This document shows, one piece after another, positions 36,711 through 45,798 of a stretch of 64,000 nt of DNA. Where the stretch lies: contig NZ_AZUI01000001.1 of assembly GCF_000526995.1 (NCBI RefSeq), forward strand, positions 2,480,001 through 2,544,000. Direction: 5' to 3'. The position numbers and the translations under genes were made by a program. The notes beneath the pieces were generated by a model. That model did not search any database, was not told the DNA's origin, and worked only from the letters and a program-made list of their open reading frames with translations. The DNA comes from Lacrimispora indolis DSM 755. Its GTDB lineage: Bacteria; Bacillota; Clostridia; Lachnospirales; Lachnospiraceae. Each line of letters starts with the position of its first letter. The first letter of the stretch is position 1.

Positions 36711-37014
36711 GGGCTTTCATTTTTTGAGGATCAAGCTCCAGATCGAGAACAGAAGGTTCATAAGTATTCCCTTTCCAATCCCCTTGTATATCTTTCAGGA
36801 ATTATTGGACTGTTTTCAGGATTTACTGACTGTCGCATGTTTTTTTGTACCAAAAGTGCCTGATCCCGGTTCATCCTCCCCAATCACCGTCCATTCAGTG
36901 AAAGTACTCATTATTGCAGCCATGAAGCTGCTGGATTCCTTATCCGGGGATGAACCATATAATCTTGTGGATGTCACCACCGGCAAAGTCAAAGTATTAA
37001 TTAAAATCAGGTAA
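36700..37014 (+). CDS. Conserved small protein of the DUF2089 operon
   Basis: The 104-residue protein overlaps the previous gene by 11 bases with AAAGGTGA before its ATG, the hallmark of a coupled operon gene. It reads FHFLRIKLQIENRRFISIPFPIPLYIF, then a leucine-rich stretch, then DVTTGKVKVLIKIR. The paired beta strands at both ends resemble the SHOCT-like partner's C-terminal domain. No named family is recognised. Confidence 0.6.
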   Translation: MSIKGFHFLRIKLQIENRRFISIPFPIPLYIFQELLDCFQDLLTVACFFVPKVPDPGSSSPITVHSVKVLIIAAMKLLDSLSGDEPYNLVDVTTGKVKVLIKIR

Positions 37015-37036
37015 AGCATGTCTATTGGAGGTAAAA

Positions 37037-37378
37037 ATGACGAAGCCGTTCATAAAATATATATCAATCGTATTAACCATATATCTGATGTCATATGTAT
37101 CACACACGGTTTATATTGGCAGCATCCCGGCACTTCTTATTATGGGATTGGTACTGTTGGCAGTAAACTTTATATTAAAGCCGATTCTGCTGTTGCTTAC
37201 ACTGCCGGCCAACTTACTGACCTTAGGACTATTCAGCTTTATTGTGAATGCCTGGACGATTATGATCGCAGATCATTTTGTAGCAGACATAAGCATGGGA
37301 GGTTTTCTTAATTCACTGCTGGCTGCCTTTATCATTGCTGTCTTTAATCATCTGCTCAGAGATATGAATAAGGGGTAA
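37037..37378 (+). CDS. Four-helix membrane protein, phage holin 4_2-like family
   Basis: The 113-residue protein has four membrane segments, including ALLIMGLVLLAVNFILKPILLLLTLP and ANLLTLGLFSFIVNAWTIMIADHFV. This is the N-x-x-x-KP...P-x-N-x-x-T-x-G pattern of the YvlD/phage_holin_4_2 family found in bacterial genomes outside phages. TTGGAGG precedes ATG 37037. The partner genes upstream make this a likely envelope-stress operon similar in content to Bacillus yvlABCD; that comparison is inference. Confidence 0.8.
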   Translation: MTKPFIKYISIVLTIYLMSYVSHTVYIGSIPALLIMGLVLLAVNFILKPILLLLTLPANLLTLGLFSFIVNAWTIMIADHFVADISMGGFLNSLLAAFIIAVFNHLLRDMNKG

Positions 37379-37624
37379 ATAAATAGGTTATAAGTGTTGG
37401 GCGCATATGGAAATATTATAATCGAAGAAAAGAAGAGAAAGAGGGTAGTCCGGATATGATTTTGGAGTATCCTCTTATTTGTTGCGTCCTTCAAATAAAG
37501 CCGAAGGGAGAAGACTGAAAAAATTGTGATTTTTACACAAAATAATTCTGATAATTGTTATATAATTAACATTGAATAATAAAAAGAAAACCAATATAAT
37601 AACAGAGTATCAATTGTTCTTTGA

Positions 37625-37790
37625 AAAAATCATATCTATATAGCTGTTTAAAACGTAGCTGGGAACACGCGGCATACTGCTGGTATCATATATACCGATT
37701 AGCGTATGAGGGTGTTTCGTGGCCACCCGAACCGCCGGCAGTACACCAGTCATATAGTCTATGAAACAAAGCTTGTTATGTATTTAATAC
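37625..37790 (+). ncRNA. Structured 5' leader, riboswitch candidate
   Basis: In the leader of the deaminase gene TACTGCTGG (37675-37683) can pair with CCGGCAGTA (37735-37743). This would enclose a GGTAT/ATACC hairpin (37682-37696) and a GGGTG/CACCC hairpin (37710-37728). The G+C-rich block stands out from A+T-rich flanks. A purine ligand would fit the gene, yet the conserved purine-aptamer junctions are not recognisable. The class is unknown. Confidence 0.45.
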
Positions 37791-37802
37791 TAGGAGGTAA
37801 TG

Positions 37803-39161
37803 ATGAAAGGAACCCTGCTTGTAAAGAATGTAAAACATCTTGTGACATGTGACGCAGATGACAGACTGCTGGAGGGAGTGAATGTGCTGATAAAGAACGG
37901 TGTAATAGCCGAAATCGGCAGCAATGAACAAACAGCTGATGATGTGATTGACGCATCTAATATGGTGATGTATCCGGGACTTATTAATACTCACCATCAT
38001 TTATATCAAACCTTCAGCCGTAATTTACCTCAGGTTCAGAGGATGGAATTATTCCCATGGTTAAAAACTTTATATGAAATCTGGAAGCACGTAGACGAGA
38101 ACGTGGTTTATTACAGTTCCCTTACCGGACTTGGGGAGCTGTTAAAAACAGGGTGTACCACCTGTTTGGACCATCATTATGTGTTCCCAAAGAATGCCGG
38201 GACAGGGCTATTGGATGCCCAGTTTTCTGCAGCAGAAGCGCTTGGCATCCGTTTTCACGCCACAAGAGGCAGTATGGATCTGAGTGTGAAGGACGGCGGT
38301 TTGCCGCCGGATTCCGTTGTCCAGACAGTGGATGAGATTTTAAAGGATTCCGAAGCTGCTGTGAAAAAGTTCCATGATCCCAGCCCATATTCCATGCGCC
38401 AGGTGGCATTGGCTCCCTGTTCGCCCTTCAGTGTGACCGGGGAACTTTTGGAGGAATCGGCAAAGCTGGCCAGAAAGCTGGGGGTAAGACTTCACACTCA
38501 TCTGGCGGAGACAAAGGATGAGGAACAATTTACCCTTTCTCACTTCGGTATGCGGCCTTTAGCATATATGGAAAGCCTGGGCTGGGTCGGCCCCGATGTA
38601 TGGTATGCCCACGGGATTCATTTTAACGAGGATGAACTGGAGCTTTTGGCCAGAACTCAGACAGGTGTGGCTCATTGTCCCATTTCCAACATGAAGCTGT
38701 CTTCAGGCATTGCTTCCATCCCGGAAATGCTGAATCTGGATGTTCCTGTAGGTTTGGCAGTGGACGGATCAGCCAGCAACGACGGCTCCAATCTTCTGGA
38801 AGAAATGAGAGTGGGCTACCTTCTCCACAGGCTGAATGACAGCCGGAAGGCGCCCAGCGGATATGATATGCTGAAAATCGCAACCAAGGGCAGTGCAAGG
38901 GTGCTGGGCCGGGAAAATTTAGGAGAAATTTCTCAAGGTATGGCGGCGGATTTTTTCCTGGTCAATTTAAACCGTATTGATATGATAGGCGCTCAGTTTG
39001 ACCCAATGTCGGTTTTGTGTACGGTAGGGCTGAAGGGCAGTGTGGATTATACGGTTGTAAACGGCAATATTGTTGTGAAAGAAGGCCGGCTGGTGCGAAT
39101 GGACGAAGAGAATTTGGTTCGGAAAGCGAATGAGGCCGTAGCTGATTATTTAAATAACTAA
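37803..39161 (+). CDS. 8-oxoguanine deaminase-like amidohydrolase
   Basis: The 452-residue protein of the amidohydrolase superfamily has INTHHHLYQTFSR as the HxH metal site, RLHTHLAETKDEEQF, YAHGIHF and AVDGSASNDGSN with the catalytic aspartate. The pattern fits 8-oxoguanine deaminases and the related AtzB/TrzN-type hydrolases; it would convert 8-oxoguanine to urate with release of ammonia. AGGAGG five bases upstream supports ATG 37803 over ATG 37800. No purine transporter adjoins. The leader RNA suggests ligand-controlled expression. Confidence 0.82.
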   Translation: MKGTLLVKNVKHLVTCDADDRLLEGVNVLIKNGVIAEIGSNEQTADDVIDASNMVMYPGLINTHHHLYQTFSRNLPQVQRMELFPWLKTLYEIWKHVDENVVYYSSLTGLGELLKTGCTTCLDHHYVFPKNAGTGLLDAQFSAAEALGIRFHATRGSMDLSVKDGGLPPDSVVQTVDEILKDSEAAVKKFHDPSPYSMRQVALAPCSPFSVTGELLEESAKLARKLGVRLHTHLAETKDEEQFTLSHFGMRPLAYMESLGWVGPDVWYAHGIHFNEDELELLARTQTGVAHCPISNMKLSSGIASIPEMLNLDVPVGLAVDGSASNDGSNLLEEMRVGYLLHRLNDSRKAPSGYDMLKIATKGSARVLGRENLGEISQGMAADFFLVNLNRIDMIGAQFDPMSVLCTVGLKGSVDYTVVNGNIVVKEGRLVRMDEENLVRKANEAVADYLNN

Positions 39162-39199
39162 AACATTTCCTGTATCACTGAACAGAGTGGCGGGAAATG

Positions 39200-39245
39200 C
39201 TGCCCCTCTGTCAGATCAGGAAGATAGAGGGGTACTTTTGTTTGT
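39200..39245 (+). terminator. Possible terminator after deaminase
   Basis: CCCCTCT (39203-39209) pairs with AGAGGGG (39226-39232) and is followed by TACTTTTGTTTG. The T-run is imperfect. Confidence 0.5.
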
Positions 39246-39329
39246 ACCGATTACAAACAGTAAGCTTTCAGATACTGTAAAAAATCTTCATTTTGCAGTT
39301 GGCAGATATATTTTTATCCTGGTCAAAGA

Positions 39330-39620
39330 AATTACAGGACCTCAGGATATGGAGTTACCGGATGGCTGCTCTATTAGAGAATTTCAATCTGATCAAGATG
39401 AAGATGATTGGTGATGTATCAGGAACAAAGCTTTTTCAAATCTTAAAGGAAACACGACTCCCATCACACTGGAAATAGTGAGTGATCAGGTGTGCAGCTT
39501 TATGCAGACAGCTGATGAAAATGTGTAAAATGCTCATGCTGCAGGCTTTTATAAACGTTCCGGTTTAAAGGCCTCAGAACGTATAGAGTTAGACGAAAGG
39601 GAAATTCGCTTTTTATTTTG
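39330..39620 (+). pseudogene. GNAT acetyltransferase remnant
   Basis: Pieces in shifting frames read MELPDGCSIREFQSDQDEDD, then a stop, then NLKGNTTPITLEIVSDQ, and finally HAAGFYKRSGLKASERIEL. These match the beginning, middle and FYKRSG end of a GNAT acetyltransferase, broken by stops and frameshifts. It lies in the spacer between two operons. Confidence 0.6.
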
Positions 39621-39651
39621 AAGATGAAACTTAGAGAATTAAGGAAAAGTC

Positions 39652-39690
39652 AGACGCAGTCCGAAAATCGGGACTGCGTCTTTTGGTTCC
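39652..39690 (+). terminator. Intrinsic terminator
   Basis: GACGCAGTCC and GGACTGCGTC form a perfect 10-base stem around GAAAATC, followed by TTTTGG. It insulates the next operon. Confidence 0.8.
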
Positions 39691-39799
39691 GAATAATACA
39701 CAAAGACATTGAGAAAGTGCCATATTGTGAAAGCTGTTTTATGCAAAATTAATTACAATATAGAAAAAGGGTTTGTTTAAACAACGAGGAGGAATAAAG

Positions 39800-40567
39800 A
39801 TGCATCGGAAGACAGCGCTGGTTACAGGTGGAGCAAGAGGGATTGGGAAACAGATTTCTTTGGATTTAGCGGAAGAAGGGTACAACATCGTTATAAATTA
39901 CCACAATGACAAGGAAGCAGCCTGTGAGATATGCAAAACGGCAAGGGAGCATGGGGTAGAGAGTCTGGCTGTATATGCGGATTTGGGAAGTGTCAAAGAT
40001 ATTGAGCATATGTATCAGATTGCCTTTGATAAATTCGATGTAATAGATTTGGTTGTGAACAATGCAGGTATCAGCAGTGAAGTGTATTTTCTCGAGGCAA
40101 CAGAAAAGATGTTTGATGATATGACGGCAATTGACTGGAAAGGATTGTTTTTTAGCAGTCAGATTGCCGCAAAAAGAATGGTGGAAAAAAATGTGAAAGG
40201 AGTAATCATTAACATCTCATCCAATCAGGTAGAAGGATGCTGGCCAAGAGCCACCATTTACGGGCCCACAAAAGCGGCTGTTGCCAAGTTTACAAAAAAT
40301 GCAGCGATGGAGCTGTCGTTAAAAGGAATACGTATGGTAGCAGTGGCTCCGGGCTATACGGATGTGGGCTGGGAGCCTGGGGATATCCGGCTGGAAGCGG
40401 CAGAACGGCTTCCGTTCAAACGGTTTGCAACGACAAAGGAGATCGCTCAGGCGGTGGTTTATCTGGCATCGGATAAAGCGGCATATATTACAGGGACTTC
40501 TTTAATGATAGAGGGAGGGGCCACCCTTCCGGTGGTTGCAGCCAATGACTTTGTGGAGGTAAAGTAG
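39800..40567 (+). CDS. Short-chain dehydrogenase/reductase
   Basis: The 255-residue Rossmann-fold SDR has TGGARGIGKQI (cofactor), NNAGIS, NISSNQVEG and catalytic YGPTKAAVAKF, with an unusual Ser-Asn-Gln around the usual catalytic serine. It would oxidise a sugar or sugar acid with NAD(P). GAGGAGG seven bases upstream fixes ATG 39800. It is directly followed by an IlvD/EDD dehydratase and an RraA-like gene, so it likely supplies the oxidised substrate of that pathway. Confidence 0.85.
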   Translation: MHRKTALVTGGARGIGKQISLDLAEEGYNIVINYHNDKEAACEICKTAREHGVESLAVYADLGSVKDIEHMYQIAFDKFDVIDLVVNNAGISSEVYFLEATEKMFDDMTAIDWKGLFFSSQIAAKRMVEKNVKGVIINISSNQVEGCWPRATIYGPTKAAVAKFTKNAAMELSLKGIRMVAVAPGYTDVGWEPGDIRLEAAERLPFKRFATTKEIAQAVVYLASDKAAYITGTSLMIEGGATLPVVAANDFVEVK

Positions 40568-40568
40568 A

Positions 40569-42239
40569 ATGGAGGAGTATCAATACTACAATCAGCTCTT
40601 AAAAGGAGATGGAGGCGCACTGAAAAGAGCGTTGTATAAGTCTATGGGATTTACGGATTCAGCTCTGGAAAAGCCGCTGATTGCCATTGTCAATACATAC
40701 ACCAATGCAACGCCGGGCCATTTCAACATAAATGAAATGTGTGAACAGGTGAAAAAAGGAATTGAATCCGGAGGGGGTACAGCTATGGTGTTCGGCAGCA
40801 TTGCCCCATGTGACGGCATAGCGGAAGGCCATGATGGGATGCGGTACATTTTGCCATCCAGGGACTTAATAACCGCCTCCGTTGAATGCATGGTAAGGGC
40901 CCATAAATTTGATGGACTGGTATTGCTTGGTTCCTGCGATAAAATTGTACCGGGGCTGCTGATGGCTGCTGCAAGACTGGATATTCCTTCTGTTTTTTGT
41001 AATAGCGGCCCCATGATGCCTGCAGTATATAAGGATAAGCATTATGACGGAAATATTGTAACAGAAGCAATTGGCTGGAAACAACGGGGAGAAATCACAC
41101 AGGAGGAGTTCCGGGAAATAGAGAACCTGGCGGAGCCCTGTGTTGGTTCCTGTGCCATGTTAGGGACTGCAAATACCATGGGCTGTATGGCGGAAGCATT
41201 GGGAATGAGTTTGCCGGGAAGTGCGGCGGTACCTGCAATTCACTCCAAGCGCATGCAGATTGCATACACCACCGGAGAAGCAGTTGTTGAGCTGGTTGTA
41301 AAAAATATAACAGCCCGTAAGATCATTACAAAAGATTCCATATATAATGCCATGGCCGTTTTAATGGGAATCGGCGGATCGACCAATGCCATTATGCATT
41401 TACAGGCCATACACAAGGAAGCAGGATTAGGGGAATTGCCTCTGACTTTATTTGATGAATTAAGCAGAAGAATCCCCCAAATAGCATCGGTTTATCCTGC
41501 GTCTCCCTACGATATGGTGGATTTTTATGAAGCTGGAGGTGTGCCGTCGGTCATGAAGGAATTGGAGCCTCTGCTTCGTTTGGAATGCCTGAATATTACC
41601 GGTCATACCATGAAGGAATCTTTAAAGCAGCTGGGTTTTTCTAAACGAAGGGAAGTAATCAGATCCATCAGTGACCCCTTTCATTTAACAGGAGGAGTTG
41701 CAGTCTTAAGTGGAAATCTTGCTCCCCTTGGGGCCGTTGTAAAACCTGCGGCCATGCCGGGCCATTTGATGAGAATAGAGGGGAAGGCACGGGTATTCCA
41801 GAGTGAACAGGAAGCGTGCCACGCCATATTAGATGGACTGGTGGAAAAAAATACCATAGTGGTTCTGCGATATGAAGGCCCCAAAGGAGGCCCTGGTATG
41901 CCGGAAATGTATCGTCCTATGAAATGTCTGGAAGGCATGAATTTGTCAGACAGCTGTGCATTGGTAACAGACGGAAGGTTTTCCGGATCCAACAGGGGCT
42001 GCTTTGTAGGCCATATATCGCCGGAAGCCTACGAAGGAGGAACCCTTGCCCTGGTGGAGAATGGCGATATCATCCGAATTGATATAGATAACAGAGAAAT
42101 CTCTTTATTAGTGGAAGACGCCGTATTAAATGAAAGAAAAAGACATTGGATCCGCCCGGAAAAAGAAATTTCGGACGGATACTTAAATACTTATAAAAAA
42201 ATCAGCCAGTCAGCGGCACAAGGCGCAGTGGTGGGATAG
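40569..42239 (+). CDS. IlvD/EDD family dehydratase (sugar-acid dehydratase)
   Basis: The 556-residue protein has Fe-S cluster ligands and catalytic motifs of the IlvD/EDD family: PCDGIAEGHDGMRY, LGSCDKIVPG, PCVGSCAMLGTANTM and GRFSGSNRGCFVGHISPEA. The family includes dihydroxy-acid dehydratase, phosphogluconate dehydratase and pentonate/hexonate dehydratases. Its place between an SDR and an RraA-like gene beside a sugar importer favours dehydration of an aldonate to a 2-keto-3-deoxy acid. The start overlaps closely with the SDR stop, and GGAGG is present upstream. Confidence 0.87.
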   Translation: MEEYQYYNQLLKGDGGALKRALYKSMGFTDSALEKPLIAIVNTYTNATPGHFNINEMCEQVKKGIESGGGTAMVFGSIAPCDGIAEGHDGMRYILPSRDLITASVECMVRAHKFDGLVLLGSCDKIVPGLLMAAARLDIPSVFCNSGPMMPAVYKDKHYDGNIVTEAIGWKQRGEITQEEFREIENLAEPCVGSCAMLGTANTMGCMAEALGMSLPGSAAVPAIHSKRMQIAYTTGEAVVELVVKNITARKIITKDSIYNAMAVLMGIGGSTNAIMHLQAIHKEAGLGELPLTLFDELSRRIPQIASVYPASPYDMVDFYEAGGVPSVMKELEPLLRLECLNITGHTMKESLKQLGFSKRREVIRSISDPFHLTGGVAVLSGNLAPLGAVVKPAAMPGHLMRIEGKARVFQSEQEACHAILDGLVEKNTIVVLRYEGPKGGPGMPEMYRPMKCLEGMNLSDSCALVTDGRFSGSNRGCFVGHISPEAYEGGTLALVENGDIIRIDIDNREISLLVEDAVLNERKRHWIRPEKEISDGYLNTYKKISQSAAQGAVVG

Positions 42240-42248
42240 GAGCAGGGT

Positions 42249-42938
42249 ATGATAGAATGGAAAAATGATGATGAATTATTTGAATTAATGAGGCGTGAAA
42301 TGTATTCAGCCGTAATCGGTGATATTTTAGATAAGATGGGCTATTTTCATCAGTTTCTGCCCCAGAAGATACAGCCGGTCAATACCAGAATGGTAGTGGC
42401 GGGGCGTGCAATGACGGTGTTGGAGGCCGATGCGTTTGAAGAACTTTCCTATGGACAGAATCCCCTTATGAAGAAACCTTTTGGACTGATGCTGGAGGCG
42501 TTAGATGATTTAAAAAAGAATGAAGTATATATCTGTACCGGTTCTTCACCTTCTTACGCTCTGGTGGGTGAACTGATGTGTACCAGAATGCAGATTTTAG
42601 GCGCAGCAGGGGCTGTTGCAAATGGTTTCCACAGGGATACAAACGGAATAGAGGAATTAAAATTTCCATGTTTTTCCTATGGCAGATATGCCCAGGATCA
42701 GGCACCAAGAGGAAAGGTTATTGACTTCAGAGTGCCCATTGAGATTGAAGGGGTTCGCATTTTCCCGGGTGATATTATCTTTGGGGATTTGGAGGGGGTT
42801 CTGGTGATTCCTAAAGCAGTAGAAAAAGAAGTCATTCAAAGAGCATATGAAAAAGCTACTGGGGAGAAGATGGTGGCAGAGGCGATAAAAGGCGGAATGG
42901 GAGCAAAAGAATCCTTTGACAAGTTTGGGATTATGTAA
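42249..42938 (+). CDS. RraA-like protein, probable aldolase
   Basis: The 229-residue protein belongs to the RraA / HMG-aldolase family. It has GAAGAVANGFHRDTNGIEELKFPCFSYG with the conserved Arg-Asp pair and VDFRVPIEIEGVRI-type strands, then GDIIFGDLEGVLVIP. Some family members cleave 4-hydroxy-2-oxo acids to pyruvate. Here it would act on the keto-deoxy acid made by the preceding dehydratase, though a non-aldolase role cannot be excluded. AGGAGCAGGG precedes the ATG, nine bases after the dehydratase. Confidence 0.82.
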   Translation: MIEWKNDDELFELMRREMYSAVIGDILDKMGYFHQFLPQKIQPVNTRMVVAGRAMTVLEADAFEELSYGQNPLMKKPFGLMLEALDDLKKNEVYICTGSSPSYALVGELMCTRMQILGAAGAVANGFHRDTNGIEELKFPCFSYGRYAQDQAPRGKVIDFRVPIEIEGVRIFPGDIIFGDLEGVLVIPKAVEKEVIQRAYEKATGEKMVAEAIKGGMGAKESFDKFGIM

Positions 42939-43042
42939 ACAACTGGAATTGCTATATCTGACTGGTTATGATATCATGATACCGAATATTGCTCTGCTGC
43001 ATTTTGGTTGTTTTTTACGAAGGGAATCAAAGGAGATATCAT

Positions 43043-43909
43043 ATGCAGGAAATCATGAAAAGCATTTGTACATTATTAAACAATGAAGAGTATAAAGTGG
43101 CAATAAGAAAAGCCGGTAAATACAAGTTCCAAAAAAGTTATAGATTTGAGATGCATAAGCACCAGGAATATGAGATCAACTACATAAACGTAGGCTGCTG
43201 CGTCATGAAGATACATAATGAGTATGTTCCCTTAAAAGCAGGGGATTGTATTATTATTAATCCTTATGTAAGACATTCTTTTATGGTTGACATGAGCAAT
43301 GCATGCTGCATAACTCAGTTGGAGTATTCCGTAACCGTACCCAAAGAGCTTGAGGGAAAAATTCCGGTATTGGATCAGACGGGGATTTACACAAAAGTGG
43401 TGTCTTGTGAGAATTTGTGTAAAGCCCTGGAAAATGTGAGCAGAATATTCCGGGAACAGACGGAAGAAAATGAATATACAAGCGCACAATTGGAGCTGGC
43501 TTTGGCTCAGATGTACGTGGTGTTTTCGGAGCAGTATATTAAAATGAAGGAAGAGGAAGATTCGGAATTACATGGGGTGGTGGGGAAAGTGATACGGTAT
43601 ATCAATGATCACATAGAGGAAGAACTCAATGTGGAGGAGATTTCCAGGAAATACCATGTCAGCGACAGATATATCCGAAAGTACTGCAATAAATATCTTG
43701 GCATGAATTGCACAACATATATCACCATGCTCCGCATAGCAAAGGCCAAAGAACTGCTTTGGAACAGCAGTAAAAGTATTACTGACATAGCCATGCAGAC
43801 GGGATTTAGCAGTTCCCAGTATTTCAGCCGTGTATTTCGCAAATATGCCGGTATGACACCGGCTGATTACAGAGAAATGTGGAGAGGAAAAATTGCGGAT
43901 GAATTTTAA
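43043..43909 (+). CDS. AraC family transcriptional regulator
   Basis: The 288-residue protein has a cupin-type N-terminal ligand domain (FEMHKHQEYEINYI near residue 36) and a C-terminal pair of AraC helix-turn-helix motifs. These are LNVEEISRKYHVSDRYIRKYCNKYLG and ITDIAMQTGFSSSQYFSRVFRKYAGMTPADYR. It likely activates the flanking SDR-dehydratase-RraA and ABC transporter genes in response to the sugar. AAAGGAG seven bases upstream fixes ATG 43043. A terminator follows. Confidence 0.88.
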   Translation: MQEIMKSICTLLNNEEYKVAIRKAGKYKFQKSYRFEMHKHQEYEINYINVGCCVMKIHNEYVPLKAGDCIIINPYVRHSFMVDMSNACCITQLEYSVTVPKELEGKIPVLDQTGIYTKVVSCENLCKALENVSRIFREQTEENEYTSAQLELALAQMYVVFSEQYIKMKEEEDSELHGVVGKVIRYINDHIEEELNVEEISRKYHVSDRYIRKYCNKYLGMNCTTYITMLRIAKAKELLWNSSKSITDIAMQTGFSSSQYFSRVFRKYAGMTPADYREMWRGKIADEF

Positions 43910-44019
43910 AAGGAATGTTTTTGTCACAGGCCTTCAATTGGGAGAAGGGTGTATATGGGATCAAGAATGCGGCGGCGCTTATTAGAATCTTTTATTTGTG
44001 ACTACAGCCCGGAAAGAAA

Positions 44020-44066
44020 AAGACAAGGGAGAATCGATCATGGTACATTCTCCCTTGTTTTTTTGT
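44020..44066 (+). terminator. Intrinsic terminator after AraC-type gene
   Basis: ACAAGGGAGAAT and ATTCTCCCTTGT form a 12-base perfect stem with a T-run (TTTTTTTG). Confidence 0.85.
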
Positions 44067-44297
44067 GTAAAGTTATTATCAATCAGTTCCGAAAAATACA
44101 CAAAAAATCATATAAAGTTCCTGTGAGTTAAAGAGAATCATTGGAATCATTGATATAATGTCTATAGAAAATTGAAAAACATGAAATTATTTTATTTGAT
44201 TTGTATAACACATGACTTGCTTAAGGAACTTAACAGAAATAAGTGCTGATCATGAAACGGTCATAATGGTTTGACATTGGGTGAGGAGAAAATACAC

Positions 44298-45794
44298 ATG
44301 GGCCATGTACTTGAGTTTAAAAATATTTCAAAATATTTTCCAGGTGTGAAGGCACTGGATCAGATATGCTTCCAATCATTTGGGGGAGAGGTTCTGGCAT
44401 TCCTGGGAGAAAACGGAGCTGGAAAATCCACATTGTTAAAGGTGTTAAATGGAGATTATCAGCCAACAGAGGGAGAGTACCTGCTTGACGGGGTCCAGAA
44501 GCATTTTAACACGCCTCATGAAGCAATTCAGGAGGGAATCAGTGTCATTTATCAGGAAAGGCAGATATTGCTGGAGTTAAGTGTATCAGAGAATATTTTT
44601 CTGGGAAGAATGCCGGCCAACCGGCTGGGGGTGATTGATACAGCCAAAGCCAATAAAATGACACAAAAAATCATTGATGAATTTGGTTTGCCGATTGCCC
44701 CCGCTGCTAAGGTAAAGGATTTAAGCATTGCCTATCAGCAGATGGTTGAAATCATGAAGGCTTACAGCAGAGAAAATTTGAAGGTCATTTGTTTTGATGA
44801 GCCAACAGCCAGTTTAAGTGATTCTGAAATTGAGAGCCTGTTTCGTATCATAGAAAAGCTAAAAGAGCAAGGAAAAATTATTATTTATGTTTCTCATCGA
44901 ATGAGTGAAATACAGCGGATTGCGGATAAGGTGGCAATTTTCAAGGATGGCCGGTATGTGGACACGGTAATAACCAAAGAAATTGAGGAAAAAAAGCTGA
45001 TCAAGATGATGGTCGGCCGTGACCTGGGTGATATTTTCAAAAGTCTGGACAGGAATAAGCAAATAGGGGATGTTCTTTTAGAAATAAAAGATGTTTCCTC
45101 CGATTATGTGAAAAAGGCTTCCTTTACTTTGCGAAAAGGTGAGGTACTGGGGTTTTCCGGATTAGTTGGGGCCGGCAGGACAGAATTAATGCGGGCGATT
45201 ATAGGGGCAGATAAGCTTCGGACCGGAGAAATTTATCTGGAAGGAAAGAAGATTACCAACCATTCCCCAAAGGAGGCGGTAGAAAACGGAATTGTTCTTG
45301 TGCCGGAAGACCGTAAACTGCAAGGGATCTTATCCAACTTAAGTGTTTCAGGCAATGTGAATATATCCTTATTGGATAAAAATTCTAACAGGTTCGGTGT
45401 AATTGATACAAAGAAAGAGAAAGAAAAAGTAGAAAAAAGCATAAAGGATTTTCGGATAAAGACTCCTTCACCGGATAAGAAAATTGTGGAATTATCCGGG
45501 GGTAATCAGCAAAAATGCATTGTTGCCAGGTGGATTGTAACAAATCCCAAAGTACTGATCCTGGATGAGCCCACCAAAGGAATTGACGTAGGGGCAAAGT
45601 CTGAATTCTATCATATGATCTGTGAATTCGCAAAGCAAGGGTTTGGAGTTATCTTAATATCCTCAGAATTACCCGAAGTAATTGGTCTTTCCGATCGGAT
45701 TATTGTAATGAAATCCTTGCGGATATCAGGAGAAGTCAGTCGGGAAGAAGCAACGGAAGATGAATTATTAAGATTGGGAATGATAGGAGAATAA
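44298..45794 (+). CDS. Sugar ABC transporter ATP-binding protein (RbsA/XylG-type)
   Basis: The 498-residue protein has two fused ABC domains. Domain 1 has GENGAGKST and VICFDEPTASLSDSE; its signature is the altered LSIAYQQM usual in this family. Domain 2 has a degenerate P-loop (GLVGAGRTE), LSGGNQQK and LILDEPTKGIDVGAKSE. This is the CUT2 layout of ribose, xylose and galactose importers. GAGGAG nine bases upstream supports ATG 44298. It leads an operon with the permease and binding protein. Confidence 0.92.
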   Translation: MGHVLEFKNISKYFPGVKALDQICFQSFGGEVLAFLGENGAGKSTLLKVLNGDYQPTEGEYLLDGVQKHFNTPHEAIQEGISVIYQERQILLELSVSENIFLGRMPANRLGVIDTAKANKMTQKIIDEFGLPIAPAAKVKDLSIAYQQMVEIMKAYSRENLKVICFDEPTASLSDSEIESLFRIIEKLKEQGKIIIYVSHRMSEIQRIADKVAIFKDGRYVDTVITKEIEEKKLIKMMVGRDLGDIFKSLDRNKQIGDVLLEIKDVSSDYVKKASFTLRKGEVLGFSGLVGAGRTELMRAIIGADKLRTGEIYLEGKKITNHSPKEAVENGIVLVPEDRKLQGILSNLSVSGNVNISLLDKNSNRFGVIDTKKEKEKVEKSIKDFRIKTPSPDKKIVELSGGNQQKCIVARWIVTNPKVLILDEPTKGIDVGAKSEFYHMICEFAKQGFGVILISSELPEVIGLSDRIIVMKSLRISGEVSREEATEDELLRLGMIGE

Positions 45795-45798
45795 GATA

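Noticed and set aside
37625..37790. Purine riboswitch before the 8-oxoguanine deaminase
   Set aside because: The conserved junction and loop sequences of the purine aptamer could not be found, so only an unclassified structured leader is reported.
40569..42239. Dihydroxy-acid dehydratase of branched-chain amino acid synthesis
   Set aside because: No ilv genes are nearby and the SDR, RraA-like and sugar importer context favours a sugar-acid dehydratase of the same family.
43949..44131. 60-codon ORF after the AraC-type gene
   Set aside because: It spans a strong terminator and has no recognisable protein character.
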